64,000 bases of DNA from Kribbella sp. CA-293567 (GTDB lineage: Bacteria > Actinomycetota > Actinomycetes > Propionibacteriales > Kribbellaceae). This document shows positions 1-8,227 of this stretch, piece after piece. The stretch lies in assembly GCF_027627575.1 (NCBI RefSeq), contig NZ_CP114065.1, forward strand, positions 2,046,001 to 2,110,000, given 5' to 3'. Each line of letters starts with the position of its first letter. Within the stretch, counting starts at the first letter, position 1. A program made the translations under genes and the position numbers. A model generated the notes under the pieces. The model ran no database searches. It saw only the letters and a program-made list of their open reading frames with translations, and had not been told where the DNA came from.

Positions 1-228
1 GACCCGCGCCGACACGAAGTACGGATGGTGGCCGCCGTCCTGCGCGACGGCGACCGCTTCGGTGCCGTCCGGTTGCGAACCCACGACGAGGACAGCGCCG
101 TACTGACCGGCGTCGACTTGGTCCCTACGCTCTGCCAAGTACTGTCATTGACATTCGAGCCCTCGACCGCGGTCGGTCCGGGTTCCGTGTTGGGCGGTAC
201 CAGTGACAACGAGGAGAAGCTGCCATGA
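1..228 (+). CDS. PPA1379-type protein, C-terminal end (5' partial)
   Basis: The reading frame is open from the left edge to a TGA at 226-228, giving about 75 residues that end ...NEEKLP. The stretch VAAVLRDGDRFGAVRLRTHD followed by DLVPTLCQVL resembles the C-terminus of the actinobacterial PPA1379 family, a cytoplasmic protein of unknown function that I recall lying next to UPF0182 genes. The first in-frame ATG (25) is internal to the conserved stretch, so the real start is outside the window. Its stop overlaps the next start in ATGA (225-228), so the two genes are probably translated together. Family assignment is from memory of sequence and context. Confidence 0.6.
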   Translation, partial: DPRRHEVRMVAAVLRDGDRFGAVRLRTHDEDSAVLTGVDLVPTLCQVLSLTFEPSTAVGPGSVLGGTSDNEEKLP

Positions 229-3185
229 GTGACGGCGTCTACGACATGCCGGAGGAGCCGAGGCGGTCGAGGCGTACGCCCGGCCAGCGCCCGCGGGCCC
301 TGCTACCAACGATCGCCACCCTGGTCGTGCTGCTCATCCTGTTCAGCGTCTTCACCGACGTCTGGACCCAGCGGCTGTGGTACCGGTCGGTCGATCTCGG
401 CTCGGTGTTCAGCACGGTGCTCGGCACCCGGGTGCTGCTGTTCGTCGTGGTCGGCCTGCTGATGGCGGCCGCGGTGGTGGCGAACGTGATCATCGCCTAC
501 CGGACCCGTCCGCGGGTCGCCCTGGCACCGTCGCCCAGCCCGGGCTTCGAGCGGTACGGCGATCTGCTGCAGCAACGCGGCAAGATCGCGATCGGCGCTC
601 TGGCGGCCCTGATGCTCGTCTTCGGTGGCTCTGCCGCGTCGGGGGAGTGGAAGGTCTTCCTGGCCTGGCGTAACCGAACCCCGTTCGGCATCCCGGACAA
701 GCACTTCAACATGGACATCGCGTTCTTCGTCTTCGACTACCCGTGGCTGCGCGTCCTGCTCGGCTTCGGCTACTCGATCGTGCTGCTGTCCCTGGTCGCG
801 GCCATCATCACCCACTACCTGTACGGCGGCTTCCGCCCGTCGGCGAAGGGCCAGAAGGCCTCCGGCGCCGCGCAGGTGCAGTTCTCGGTGCTGCTCGGCC
901 TGCTGGTGCTGCTCAAGGCGTTCAGCTACTGGCTCGACCGCTACGGTCTGGCGACCTCCGACAGCAGGCTCTTCACCGGTATCTCCTACACGGGAGACAA
1001 CGCGGTGCTGCCCAGCAAGGAGATCCTGGCCGTCATCGCGGTGATCTGCGCCGGCCTCTTCTTCGCCAACGTCGTCCGTAAGACCTGGCTGCTGCCGGGC
1101 GTCGGCACCGTCGTGCTGGTCCTGTCGGCGATCCTGCTCGGCGCGCTCTGGCCGGCTGCTCTCCAGCAGCTGCGGGTCCGCCCGAGCGAGCCGGTGAAGG
1201 AAGCGGCGTACATCACCAAGAACATCGAGGCGACCCGTCAGGCCTACGGTCTGGAGAAGACCAAGATCATCAACTACGAGGCCAAGACGCAGGCCTCGCC
1301 GGACCAGCTGGTGGCGGACGCGGGCGTGCTGCCGGGAATCCGGCTGATCGACCCGAGCGTGGTCGGACCGACCTTCGAGCAGCTGCAGCAGGTCCGTGGC
1401 TTCTACTCGTTCCCGACCGACCTCGACGTCGACCGGTACAAGATCGGCAACGAGACCCGCGACACCGTGATCGCGGTCCGCGAGGTCGAGATCGACCGGC
1501 TGCCGGCCGGGCAGCGCAACTGGAACAACGACCACACGGTCTACACCCACGGCTACGGCGTGGTCGCCGCCAACGGCAACCAGCGTGCTTCCGACGGTAC
1601 GCCGGTGTGGTCCGAGAAGGACCTGCCGCCGGTCGGGGACCTGGGGGACTACGAACCACGGATCTACTTCGGTGAGCAGTCGCCGGACTACTCGATCGTC
1701 GGCGGCCCGAAGGACGGCGCTCCGGTCGAGCTGGACACGCCGGAGGGCCAGGACGGCGGCCCGCCCACGCTGAACACCTACGCGGGCAAGGGCGGCGTAC
1801 CGATCGGTTCGTTCGGCAACAGGTTGCTCTACGCCACCAAGTTCCGCGACGCCAACCTGCTGCTGTCCAGCCGGGTCAACAACGACTCGAAGATCCTCTA
1901 CGACCGCAACCCGCGCGAGCGGGTCGAGAAGGCCGCGCCGTGGCTGACCCCGGACGGCGACCCGTACCCGGCCATCGTCGACGGCCAGGTGGTCTGGATC
2001 GTCGACGGGTACACCACCTCGGCGAACTTCCCGTACTCGCAGAAGGTCGCGCTCGACGACAGCACCCGCGACACGACCACTGGCCGTGGCACGGTCGCGC
2101 AGCAGCCGAGCGAGGAGATCAACTACATCCGCAACTCGGTCAAGGCCATCGTGAACGCCTTCGACGGTTCGGTGGAGCTGTACGCGTGGGACGAGAGCGA
2201 CCCGTTGCTGAAGACCTGGATGAAGGCCTTCCCGGACACGGTCAAGCCGCGCTCGGAGATCTCGCCCGCACTGATGTCGCACCTGCGCTACCCCGAGGAC
2301 ATGTTCAAGGTGCAGCGCGACCTGCTGGCGAAGTACCACGTGACCGACTCGACCACCTGGTACCAGAACAGCGACCTGTGGCGGGTGCCGTCCGACCCGA
2401 CCGTCGCCGCGGGCAGCGGTGGGGACTCGCAGACGCCGGACCAGCCGCCGTTCTACCTGTCGCTGCGGATGCCGGACCAGAAGGAACCGACCTTCTCGCT
2501 GACCTCGGTCTACGTGCCGAACGCGCAGCGGGAGAACCTGACCGGCTACCTGGCCGTCGACGCGGAGGCTTCTTCGCCGGACTACGGGCAGATCCGGATC
2601 CTCAAGTTGCCGGGCAACGTGCAGATCCCAGGTCCGGGGCAGGTCTCGAACAAGTTCCAGACCGACGAGAGCATCCGGCAGGCGTTGCTGCCGATCAACC
2701 AACCGTCCAGCGGCGCCAGAGCCCAGTTCGGCAACTTGCTGACGCTGCCACTGGGAGGCGGTCTGCTCTATGTGCAGCCGGTCTACTCGGTGCGGACGAG
2801 CGGTCCCGGTAGCTATCCGGTACTGCGGTACGTTCTGGTCGGCTTCGGTGACCGGGTCGCCTACGGCACGACGCTGAAGGAGGCGTTGGAGAAGGTCTTC
2901 AACACGAACGTGGAGACGGGTGAGAAGCCGCCGGTGGGCACGCCGACCACCCCGCCGGCCAATCAGACGGTCAAGCAGGCGCTGGCAGAGGCGCAGACTG
3001 CCTACGCGGCAGCCCAAGCGGCCCTCACCAAGGGCAACCTGGCGGAGTATCAGGCACAGGTGACCAAGATGAAGGCAGCCATCGACCGAGCGGTGAGTGC
3101 AGGCGCAGCGCCCACCACTCCGCCGGCGACACCGCCGTCCGTCACTCCGACCCCCACCAGCCCACCGAGCTCCCCGACGGGCTGA
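225..3185 (+). CDS. UPF0182 family large membrane protein
   Basis: 986 residues, the usual size of the actinobacterial UPF0182 family, whose function is unknown. Seven predicted membrane spans occupy residues 26-46, 70-90, 121-139, 176-199, 220-237, 266-284 and 288-311. A large, probably extracytoplasmic domain of about 600 residues follows. The C-terminus has an Ala/Gln/Lys-rich helical stretch (about 925-965) and then a low-complexity Pro/Thr tail, which is common in this family and suggests an exposed flexible end. The ATG start overlaps the upstream stop by 4 nt. A strong hairpin 19 bp after the stop probably ends the transcript. Family recognition is firm; a role cannot be read from the sequence. 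Confidence 0.95.
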   Translation: MSDGVYDMPEEPRRSRRTPGQRPRALLPTIATLVVLLILFSVFTDVWTQRLWYRSVDLGSVFSTVLGTRVLLFVVVGLLMAAAVVANVIIAYRTRPRVALAPSPSPGFERYGDLLQQRGKIAIGALAALMLVFGGSAASGEWKVFLAWRNRTPFGIPDKHFNMDIAFFVFDYPWLRVLLGFGYSIVLLSLVAAIITHYLYGGFRPSAKGQKASGAAQVQFSVLLGLLVLLKAFSYWLDRYGLATSDSRLFTGISYTGDNAVLPSKEILAVIAVICAGLFFANVVRKTWLLPGVGTVVLVLSAILLGALWPAALQQLRVRPSEPVKEAAYITKNIEATRQAYGLEKTKIINYEAKTQASPDQLVADAGVLPGIRLIDPSVVGPTFEQLQQVRGFYSFPTDLDVDRYKIGNETRDTVIAVREVEIDRLPAGQRNWNNDHTVYTHGYGVVAANGNQRASDGTPVWSEKDLPPVGDLGDYEPRIYFGEQSPDYSIVGGPKDGAPVELDTPEGQDGGPPTLNTYAGKGGVPIGSFGNRLLYATKFRDANLLLSSRVNNDSKILYDRNPRERVEKAAPWLTPDGDPYPAIVDGQVVWIVDGYTTSANFPYSQKVALDDSTRDTTTGRGTVAQQPSEEINYIRNSVKAIVNAFDGSVELYAWDESDPLLKTWMKAFPDTVKPRSEISPALMSHLRYPEDMFKVQRDLLAKYHVTDSTTWYQNSDLWRVPSDPTVAAGSGGDSQTPDQPPFYLSLRMPDQKEPTFSLTSVYVPNAQRENLTGYLAVDAEASSPDYGQIRILKLPGNVQIPGPGQVSNKFQTDESIRQALLPINQPSSGARAQFGNLLTLPLGGGLLYVQPVYSVRTSGPGSYPVLRYVLVGFGDRVAYGTTLKEALEKVFNTNVETGEKPPVGTPTTPPANQTVKQALAEAQTAYAAAQAALTKGNLAEYQAQVTKMKAAIDRAVSAGAAPTTPPATPPSVTPTPTSPPSSPTG

Positions 3186-3203
3186 TCCGAGCACTTGCTG
3201 TTC

Positions 3204-3243
3204 GATCCGGGCGGTGACACCGAAGGGTGTCGCCGCCCGGATC
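3204..3243 (+). terminator. Intrinsic terminator after UPF0182 gene
   Basis: An 18-bp stem (3204-3221 with 3226-3243, one G-T wobble) closes a GAAG tetraloop and is followed by TCTTTGT. It lies 19 bp downstream of the UPF0182 stop and is one of the strongest hairpins in the window. Confidence 0.85.
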
Positions 3244-3354
3244 TCTTTGTCCACAGGCGGAAAACCCGTCCCGGAAATCCGGCAGACCGGCTGCATCTTC
3301 TCTGGCAAGGAACAACTCACCCGATCCCCGGGTGACTCGCCTGAGGAGGCAGCC

Positions 3355-3954
3355 ATGTCGTGTTCTTCGTCCTGGTCCGTGGTCCGGCCCGCGACCCGTC
3401 GTATCGTGATCGGCGGCGCCATCACCGCGCTGGCGGCCCCCGCCGTCCTGGGCATCCTGCTGCCGACCGCCGCGGCGGCGGCCCCCGGTTCAGCATCATC
3501 CTGCGGTCAGCACCTGCTGTCCGCGACAACCCAGCAGAGGGCGTGCATCTTGGACGGATTCGCCATCGACCACCTGCCTGGCGGCATCGGCTCGCCGAGC
3601 GACTTCGAGTACGAGTGGGAGGAAGTGGTCTTCCACAGCCGGGTCTGGGAGACCGGCCCTGATCCCGAGGGAGCGACCAAGGTCGACCTGACGGCCAAGA
3701 CGATCCGCGGCGAGAAGGTGATCGACCTCGAGACGCTGCGCACGTTCCTGACCGAGTACCACGAGAAGGACCCGGAGTCCTGGGAGCTCACCGCCGTCGA
3801 CGTCGCCGGGTACGGCGGCTATCGCGCCGACGACCTGGTGTTCTTCTTCGTCGAGCCAGGGATTGCCGCCGAGGTGTCGATCGACCGCGTGCGCTTCAGC
3901 GACGACGACCTGCTGGGCACGGCGACGAACTTCCGTCCGGTCGACTCCGCCTGA
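3355..3954 (+). CDS. Secreted protein of unknown function
   Basis: 199 residues. I chose the ATG at 3355 because GAGGAGG (3343-3349) stands 5 nt upstream, and a typical signal peptide follows: basic residues (RPATRR), a hydrophobic core rich in Ala, Leu and Ile, and an Ala-rich cleavage region near residue 43. An in-frame extension back to 3097 would read through the terminator region. The mature part is acidic, contains two Cys near its N-terminus (SSCGQHLL, QRACIL) that could form a disulphide, and has no motif I recognise. It is monocistronic, bounded by hairpins on both sides. Export is well supported; function is unknown. Confidence 0.8.
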   Translation: MSCSSSWSVVRPATRRIVIGGAITALAAPAVLGILLPTAAAAAPGSASSCGQHLLSATTQQRACILDGFAIDHLPGGIGSPSDFEYEWEEVVFHSRVWETGPDPEGATKVDLTAKTIRGEKVIDLETLRTFLTEYHEKDPESWELTAVDVAGYGGYRADDLVFFFVEPGIAAEVSIDRVRFSDDDLLGTATNFRPVDSA

Positions 3955-3961
3955 ACCGGCG

Positions 3962-3997
3962 CGGGGCCCACCCCGAGCGTTGTCGGTGTGGGCCCCG
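3962..3997. terminator. Bidirectional terminator-like hairpin
   Basis: Arms CGGGGCCCAC (3962-3971) and GTGGGCCCCG (3988-3997) lie between two converging genes. There is no clear T-tract on either side, so termination is inferred from stem strength and position. Confidence 0.6.
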
Positions 3998-4023
3998 GCC
4001 GATGGTGCCGCCGCTTGGCGCGG

Positions 4024-5088
4024 CTACAGGATCGAGTTCGCGCTGACGGTGAAACCAGTGTCCACCGGTGCGCCGGCATTCGTGAAGCAGTTGACGTTGC
4101 GGACGATCAGATCAGGACCCACGGAGCTGTTGGTCCAGAACGTGTTCAGCCCGCAGAAGTTCGAGTTCGACCCGTAGGCGGTCACCTGGACCGTGTTCTG
4201 GGGGTAGGCGATGCGCGGGAAGATGACCATCGACAGGCCGGGACCGGTCGAGGTGATCGTGTTCGCTCCCAGTCCGAGCACCGAGTTGAGGTTGGTGCTC
4301 GGCGGTCCGGCCGGCGGCTGGTTGAGGAAGTAGCCGTAGTACTTGGGCGGCACGGCAGCGCCGTACAGGGAGACCTTGTACTGGTAGGTGAGGGTGAAGC
4401 GCGTGTTCAGCAAGGCACCGGTCGAGTCGAAGCAGATCACTCTGACGTCCTGACCAGCGCCGCTCGACGACCAGCCGCGGATCTTGCAGCGTGCTCCGAG
4501 CTGCGGGTGGACGGCGGTGGCTTGCAGACTGCCGTCGAGGGTCCCGCCGGCCACCAGGCCGGGGAACTTGACCTGCCACTGCCCGACTCCGAGCGGGGTC
4601 GAGGTGTTCGGGGCGCCGACCGAGTTGTACTGGCTGACCAGCGCGCCGTTGGGCTGCGAGTCGACGTACCCGTAGGGACCCGGCGCGGGACCGCCCGACG
4701 CGCGGACGAAGAACGCGCTGAAGCTGGTCGGGTCGAGTGCGCCACCAACGCGGTAGCAGCGAATGTTGACGATCTCGTCGGTACCGGACTGGAACCAGTT
4801 CTCGGCCTGGCACCAATGCGGGGTGTTGTTGATCGCCGTGACGTGAACGACGCCGCCAGGTGCGCCCTGTCCCGGGAACTTGACCTGGTACCGGCCGGGT
4901 GCGAGCACGATGACGCTGCTGGGTGCCGGCCAGGTGCCGGTGGCAACGGTGGTGCCCGCGGTCTGGTTCCACAGCACCCAGGCCTTGCGGTCGGGGACGG
5001 CGGCGGTCGCGGGCTGAACGATGGTGAGGGCCGCCGCCAGCATCAACAGACATGCTAGGAGGCGGGCAAGCAAAGACGGTCGTGGCAT
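4024..5088 (-). CDS. Secreted three-repeat protein of unknown function
   Basis: 354 residues with an N-terminal signal peptide (basic start, Leu/Ala-rich core, cleavage near PATA-A, residue 30). The mature protein is three related units of about 100 residues. Each has a YGY/WVLWNQ-like opening, a central segment such as YQVKFPG, WQVKFPG or VIFPRI, a VHVTAI / LQATAV / VQVTAY strand, a Cys (HWC, ARC, NFC), and a closing strand ending VNIRC, VRVICF or VRNVNC followed by TxFS/F. Conserved Cys pairs suggest a disulphide in each beta-rich unit. It may be a cell-surface or matrix protein; no catalytic motif is evident. The start is supported by a GGGGGG run about 7 nt upstream on the minus strand. 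Confidence 0.8.
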   Translation of the reverse strand: MPRPSLLARLLACLLMLAAALTIVQPATAAVPDRKAWVLWNQTAGTTVATGTWPAPSSVIVLAPGRYQVKFPGQGAPGGVVHVTAINNTPHWCQAENWFQSGTDEIVNIRCYRVGGALDPTSFSAFFVRASGGPAPGPYGYVDSQPNGALVSQYNSVGAPNTSTPLGVGQWQVKFPGLVAGGTLDGSLQATAVHPQLGARCKIRGWSSSGAGQDVRVICFDSTGALLNTRFTLTYQYKVSLYGAAVPPKYYGYFLNQPPAGPPSTNLNSVLGLGANTITSTGPGLSMVIFPRIAYPQNTVQVTAYGSNSNFCGLNTFWTNSSVGPDLIVRNVNCFTNAGAPVDTGFTVSANSIL

Positions 5089-5102
5089 CGGATTCCCCCC
5101 TT

Positions 5103-5116
5103 AAGGAAATTTCCTT
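5103..5116. promoter_or_regulatory. 14-bp perfect palindrome at the start of the secreted-repeat gene
   Basis: AAGGAAATTTCCTT is a perfect dyad 15-28 bp upstream of the minus-strand start codon at 5088, next to the G-rich ribosome-binding region. It could be an operator or an RNA hairpin near the start; sequence alone does not decide. Confidence 0.4.
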
Positions 5117-5205
5117 GGGAACGATTACTGAGGGAATGCAAGCATGCGCTGTCAGCGATTGGCAATAGCTCAGTGTAATGCTGTATATACGGAGCGTTTG
5201 ATTGA

Positions 5206-6171
5206 TCAATACCCGATCAGGCGATGCAAACGATGGAATGTCTGCTCGAAGCCGAGCCGCGGCCAGGCCCTGGACGACAGCAGGTTCGTCACTCGCCAGT
5301 CCGTCACCACGGAGGTGTATCCGCATTCGGCTGCCCAGTTCAGCACGGCCTCGCCCAACGCTCGCCCTGCCCCGGCTCCGCGCGCCTCGGGAAACACTGC
5401 CGCATAAGCAAGAAGGCCGGCATTGCCGGGCCGCGCCAGCCCGCCGTGCGCACTGGATTTCTCCACCGAGCACCCGACCGACGATCCGATCAGCTTTCCG
5501 TTGCGCTCAGCAACAAAATTGGCGTACTCCGGATCGTCGATCGATTCCTGCCAGTCCGCGAATGCTTCTTCGAGCGTCAGCGTCTCGCCGGAACTGAAGG
5601 TCGGCGCCAGCCCCTGATGCGTCGGCAGTACCAGCTCCAATTCGGCCAGCGCCTGAATGTCATCGCGCCGCGCACGTCGTACCGTCAATCCTGGTCGCTG
5701 GGGGAGCGGTGCGGCCGGCGCCGACCGTACGGCGTGAGCATGCTGCGCGCCGAACCCCAACCGGAACCAGGCGTCCAGCAGTTCCGCATCATCCGGCACC
5801 ATCACGTACTGCGCGATCTGCCCGTCCGCCACCCACTTGGTCGCCGCGACCGCGTACAGGTCCCGGATCTTCTCCGGCTCCCGCACGGCCTGTCCCGCCC
5901 GCTCGACCCAGACGTTGTCTCCCCACGCCGCGGATGCTTTAGGGGCTCCTAGCAAATATCCGACGAGCTCCCCGCCCTCCAGGAGCGCAGCCCCCGACGC
6001 ACCCTCGGTCTCCCAGGCAGCCGTCACCTCCGCCAGCGCGATCTGCGGGTCCTCATACTCAGCCGGCAACAACGGATGCCTCCGCCGATGCCCCATCTGC
6101 CGCTCGGCCAGCAACCGCGCAGCACCCACCAGATCAGCCGTCCCGAATGGCCGCAACACCCCATCACTCAT
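5206..6171 (-). CDS. GNAT N-acetyltransferase, two tandem domains
   Basis: 321 residues with two GNAT folds: an N-terminal half (about 5-145) and a C-terminal half (about 160-321). The C-terminal half carries the clearer acetyl-CoA motif, VFPEARGAGAGRALGEAV, matching the Q/RxxGxG/A signature, followed by the typical final strand GFEQTFHRL. The N-terminal half lacks a good pyrophosphate loop and may be structural, as in other double-GNAT proteins of actinobacteria. It should acetylate an amine using acetyl-CoA in the cytoplasm; the substrate is unknown. No partner gene is adjacent on the same strand. Confidence 0.85.
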   Translation of the reverse strand: MSDGVLRPFGTADLVGAARLLAERQMGHRRRHPLLPAEYEDPQIALAEVTAAWETEGASGAALLEGGELVGYLLGAPKASAAWGDNVWVERAGQAVREPEKIRDLYAVAATKWVADGQIAQYVMVPDDAELLDAWFRLGFGAQHAHAVRSAPAAPLPQRPGLTVRRARRDDIQALAELELVLPTHQGLAPTFSSGETLTLEEAFADWQESIDDPEYANFVAERNGKLIGSSVGCSVEKSSAHGGLARPGNAGLLAYAAVFPEARGAGAGRALGEAVLNWAAECGYTSVVTDWRVTNLLSSRAWPRLGFEQTFHRLHRLIGY

Positions 6172-6232
6172 CCTCAGAAGCTACGCCGCCGCACCCTCTC
6201 CCCGACACGCTTTTTCCGCTCCGACCCTCGAT

Positions 6233-6261
6233 TTGGACTCTGGGCCCGCATCCCCTAAACT
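6233..6261 (+). promoter_or_regulatory. Probable promoter of tRNA-fMet
   Basis: TTGGAC (6233-6238) and TAAACT (6256-6261) are separated by 17 bp, and the tRNA 5' end is 17 bp downstream. This is a good sigma-70-type arrangement for a stable RNA gene. Confidence 0.55.
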
Positions 6262-6277
6262 AAAGACATCAAGGCGG

Positions 6278-6351
6278 CGCGGGGTGGAGCAGCTCGGTAG
6301 CTCGCTGGGCTCATAACCCAGAGGTCGCAGGTTCAAATCCTGCCCCCGCTA
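6278..6351 (+). tRNA. Initiator tRNA-Met (CAT anticodon)
   Basis: A complete cloverleaf of 74 nt without encoded CCA: acceptor CGCGGGG/CCCCGCT, D-arm GAGC/GCTC, anticodon stem CTGGG/CCCAG with loop CTCATAA (anticodon CAT at 6312-6314), and T-arm GCAGG/CCTGC with TTCAAAT. Initiator features are visible: the C1 x T72 mismatch at the end of the acceptor stem and three consecutive G-C pairs next to the anticodon loop. The discriminator base is A. Confidence 0.97.
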
Positions 6352-6357
6352 CTTTGG

Positions 6358-6385
6358 AAGGCCCGGACCATTAGGTCCGGGCCTT
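6358..6385 (+). terminator. Terminator after tRNA-fMet
   Basis: AAGGCCCGGACC pairs with GGTCCGGGCCTT (12 bp) around an ATTA loop, starting 6 nt after the tRNA 3' end, followed by a short T-rich run. Confidence 0.8.
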
Positions 6386-6506
6386 CGCTTTGTTCTGCGC
6401 CCTCTGATCGGCGGATCATCCTGCTGTGACCCTCGCTGCTGAGTGCTGTTGTGACGTGCTTCACTCACCTCACTGACCGGGCAAGAGAGTAGATGTGCTT
6501 GGCAAC

Positions 6507-6542
6507 GAGCCTTGACCTCAACTTTGGTTGAGGTCAAGGCTC
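6507..6542 (+). promoter_or_regulatory. SoxR-like box and promoter before MFS gene
   Basis: A perfect 16-bp inverted repeat (6507-6522 with 6527-6542, loop TTTG). Its core CCTCAACTTTGGTTGAGG (6516-6533) has the CCTCAA-N6-TTGAGG geometry of SoxR/MerR-family sites. A -35-like TTGACC (6512-6517) lies in the left arm and a -10-like AAGGCT follows 18 bp later, so the dyad fills the long spacer in the way typical of MerR-type promoters. No soxR gene lies in the window. Confidence 0.6.
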
Positions 6543-6547
6543 GCGCC

Positions 6548-6631
6548 ATGCCGGCTGAACCCACTGCCTACCGAGTAGCGCCGTACCCGACCTCGCCGTC
6601 GACGGCTCTTAGCAGTCTGCGCCGCCGATGA
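6548..6631 (+). CDS. Possible 27-residue leader ORF coupled to MFS gene
   Basis: ATG at 6548 opens a 27-codon frame (MPAEPTAYR...SLRRR) whose TGA (6629-6631) overlaps the MFS start codon in ATGA. The ATG falls about 6 nt after the predicted -10, so the message may be leaderless, and the MFS start itself has no convincing ribosome-binding site. Codon third positions are less GC-rich than in neighbouring genes, so this may be chance. If real, it would deliver ribosomes to the transporter gene. Confidence 0.25.
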   Translation: MPAEPTAYRVAPYPTSPSTALSSLRRR

Positions 6632-7848
6632 AGCCGCCGGAGGCTGACGTTCGCCCGAACGGGCGCCTGCTACTCACCGTTCTGCTGCTCGGCTCCACGC
6701 TGACCGTGATGGCCGGCGCGATCTTGACTCCGATCCTCGACCTGGTCCGTCGGGACCTGGACCTGTCGGAAACGCAGACCGGTCTGGTGCTGACCATGCA
6801 TGCGGCATCGTTGGCCGCCGTCAGCCCCTTCATCGGCCGCACCATCGACCGCTTCGGTGTGCGAGGCACGCTGTCCGCCGGCCTGATCCTGTACGGCGCC
6901 GCCGGTGGAGCCGGCCTGGTGACCAGCGGCTACCCGGCTCTGCTGGCCAGCCGCCTGATCTTCGGCATCGGCGCCGCCGCAGTCTTCACCGGCACCACCT
7001 TGCTCCTGCTGGAATCCTTCGACGGCACCGCCCGCGATCGCGCGATGGGGTGGAGGTCATCGGCCATCAGTCTCGGTGGCCTGATCTGGCCGATAGCCGG
7101 CGGTGCCGTCGGCACCATCTCCTGGCATGCACCCTTCGCGATCTACCTCGTCGGCGTACCGCTCGGCATCCTCGCCCTGACGGCGTTGCCGAATCAGAAC
7201 AGACGGCGACCTACCAGTCGTCCCGCTCGAGGCTCTCTCGTGAAGTTCATCCTCGGCCAGCCGGTGCTGATCCTCTACTACCTGCTGCAGCTAGCGAGCT
7301 CGTTCCTGCTCTACGCCATCCTGATCTTCCTACCACTGCGTCTCGGCGAAGTGGGCGTGACGAAGCCACTACTGGTTGCGCTCTGCACGGCGATCCTGTC
7401 CGCAGCCATGACCGCCGTCGGCCTCTCGTTCGCCTCTTTGCGGAAAGCCCTGCGCGACCTCACCCTGCTCCGCATCGCCTTCATCAGCTGGGTATCAGCC
7501 CTTGCGGCCCTCAGCATCGCCCAAGAGCCGGTGCTGATGATCGCGGCGGTCGCCGTCTTCGGCCTGGGGATGGGAATCGTCGTCCCGACTCTGACTCTTG
7601 TCATCGGCGAGGCTGCCCCCACGGCACTTCGGGGCCGGGCAACCGCCGTACTCGCCACCATCACGTTTGGTGGGCAAGTAACGGTCCCTCTGTTGCTCGG
7701 ACCTCTCGCCGCGGCAGCCTCGACCCGAATCGCCTTCATCGCCGCTGCGGTTCTGGCAGCCGTGTTCCTCCTGATCCTCACCCTGACGACTGACCGCCGG
7801 AAGGCCGGCACTCTCCCTGATCAGCTCAGTTCCAAGGTGCGTGAATGA
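6628..7848 (+). CDS. MFS efflux transporter
   Basis: 406 residues, about twelve membrane spans in two halves separated by a basic loop (QNRRRPTSRPARG near 190-205). The loop between spans 2 and 3 has the MFS motif A in the form GRTIDRFGVRG. Such proteins use the proton gradient to move small molecules, and this length fits the 12-span drug exporter and CynX-like groups; the substrate is not evident. The gene lies directly behind a SoxR-like box, which would make it inducible by redox-active compounds. Its 3' end overlaps the stop of a converging gene remnant by 23 bp. Confidence 0.9.
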   Translation: MKPPEADVRPNGRLLLTVLLLGSTLTVMAGAILTPILDLVRRDLDLSETQTGLVLTMHAASLAAVSPFIGRTIDRFGVRGTLSAGLILYGAAGGAGLVTSGYPALLASRLIFGIGAAAVFTGTTLLLLESFDGTARDRAMGWRSSAISLGGLIWPIAGGAVGTISWHAPFAIYLVGVPLGILALTALPNQNRRRPTSRPARGSLVKFILGQPVLILYYLLQLASSFLLYAILIFLPLRLGEVGVTKPLLVALCTAILSAAMTAVGLSFASLRKALRDLTLLRIAFISWVSALAALSIAQEPVLMIAAVAVFGLGMGIVVPTLTLVIGEAAPTALRGRATAVLATITFGGQVTVPLLLGPLAAAASTRIAFIAAAVLAAVFLLILTLTTDRRKAGTLPDQLSSKVRE

Positions 7849-8173
7849 CCTTCTCGACCTCGATCGTCAGCACGACCCGCACCTCGTCGCGTCCGCCGTG
7901 CCACGAATACTCACTGCCGGTGTACTTCTGCGCCAGCTTCTCGATCCCCTCCGCGCCACCGTCGGTCGTGATCCCGGCCACCCGTCCGCGCACCGAGTGG
8001 TACCGCGAGGTGTCGTCAGGATCGGCGACGCTGACCGAAACCCGCGGGTCCTTCTCGATGTTGCGCAGCTTGCGGTAACCCTCAACCGTGTTGATCACGA
8101 TGTGTTGGCCGTCGGTGTACGTCGCGCGGAGTCGGCTCCTGATAGTCGGCTAAGAACTTGCCGATTCGGACAT
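7826..8173 (-). pseudogene. Remnant of an F420-dependent PPOX-class oxidoreductase
   Basis: The last ~100 codons are intact and read like the C-terminal two thirds of an actinobacterial PPOX-class protein: DGQHIVINTVEGYRKLRN, then a strand ending RVSVSVADPDD, then RGRVAGI, and a final strand EVRVVLTIEVEKV. Upstream the frame hits a TAG near 8151. The other frames there give MSES and KFLADYQ, typical of the family's N-terminus, so the strand normally reading HVATL-x-PDG-x-PHVTPVW seems lost by deletion or frameshift. A GTG at 8098 could still produce a 90-residue fragment that lacks the first beta-strands. It converges on and overlaps the MFS gene. Confidence 0.6.
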
Positions 8174-8227
8174 CTCTGGGGCGAGTGCTTCGTTGATACT
8201 GGCAAGACGAAGTAGAGGGAGTCGCAA

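Noticed and set aside
303..3455. Minus-strand ORF of about 1050 codons opposite UPF0182
   Set aside because: It is a high-GC antisense shadow, Arg/Gly/Asp-rich with no motif, and it crosses the terminator and intergenic region.
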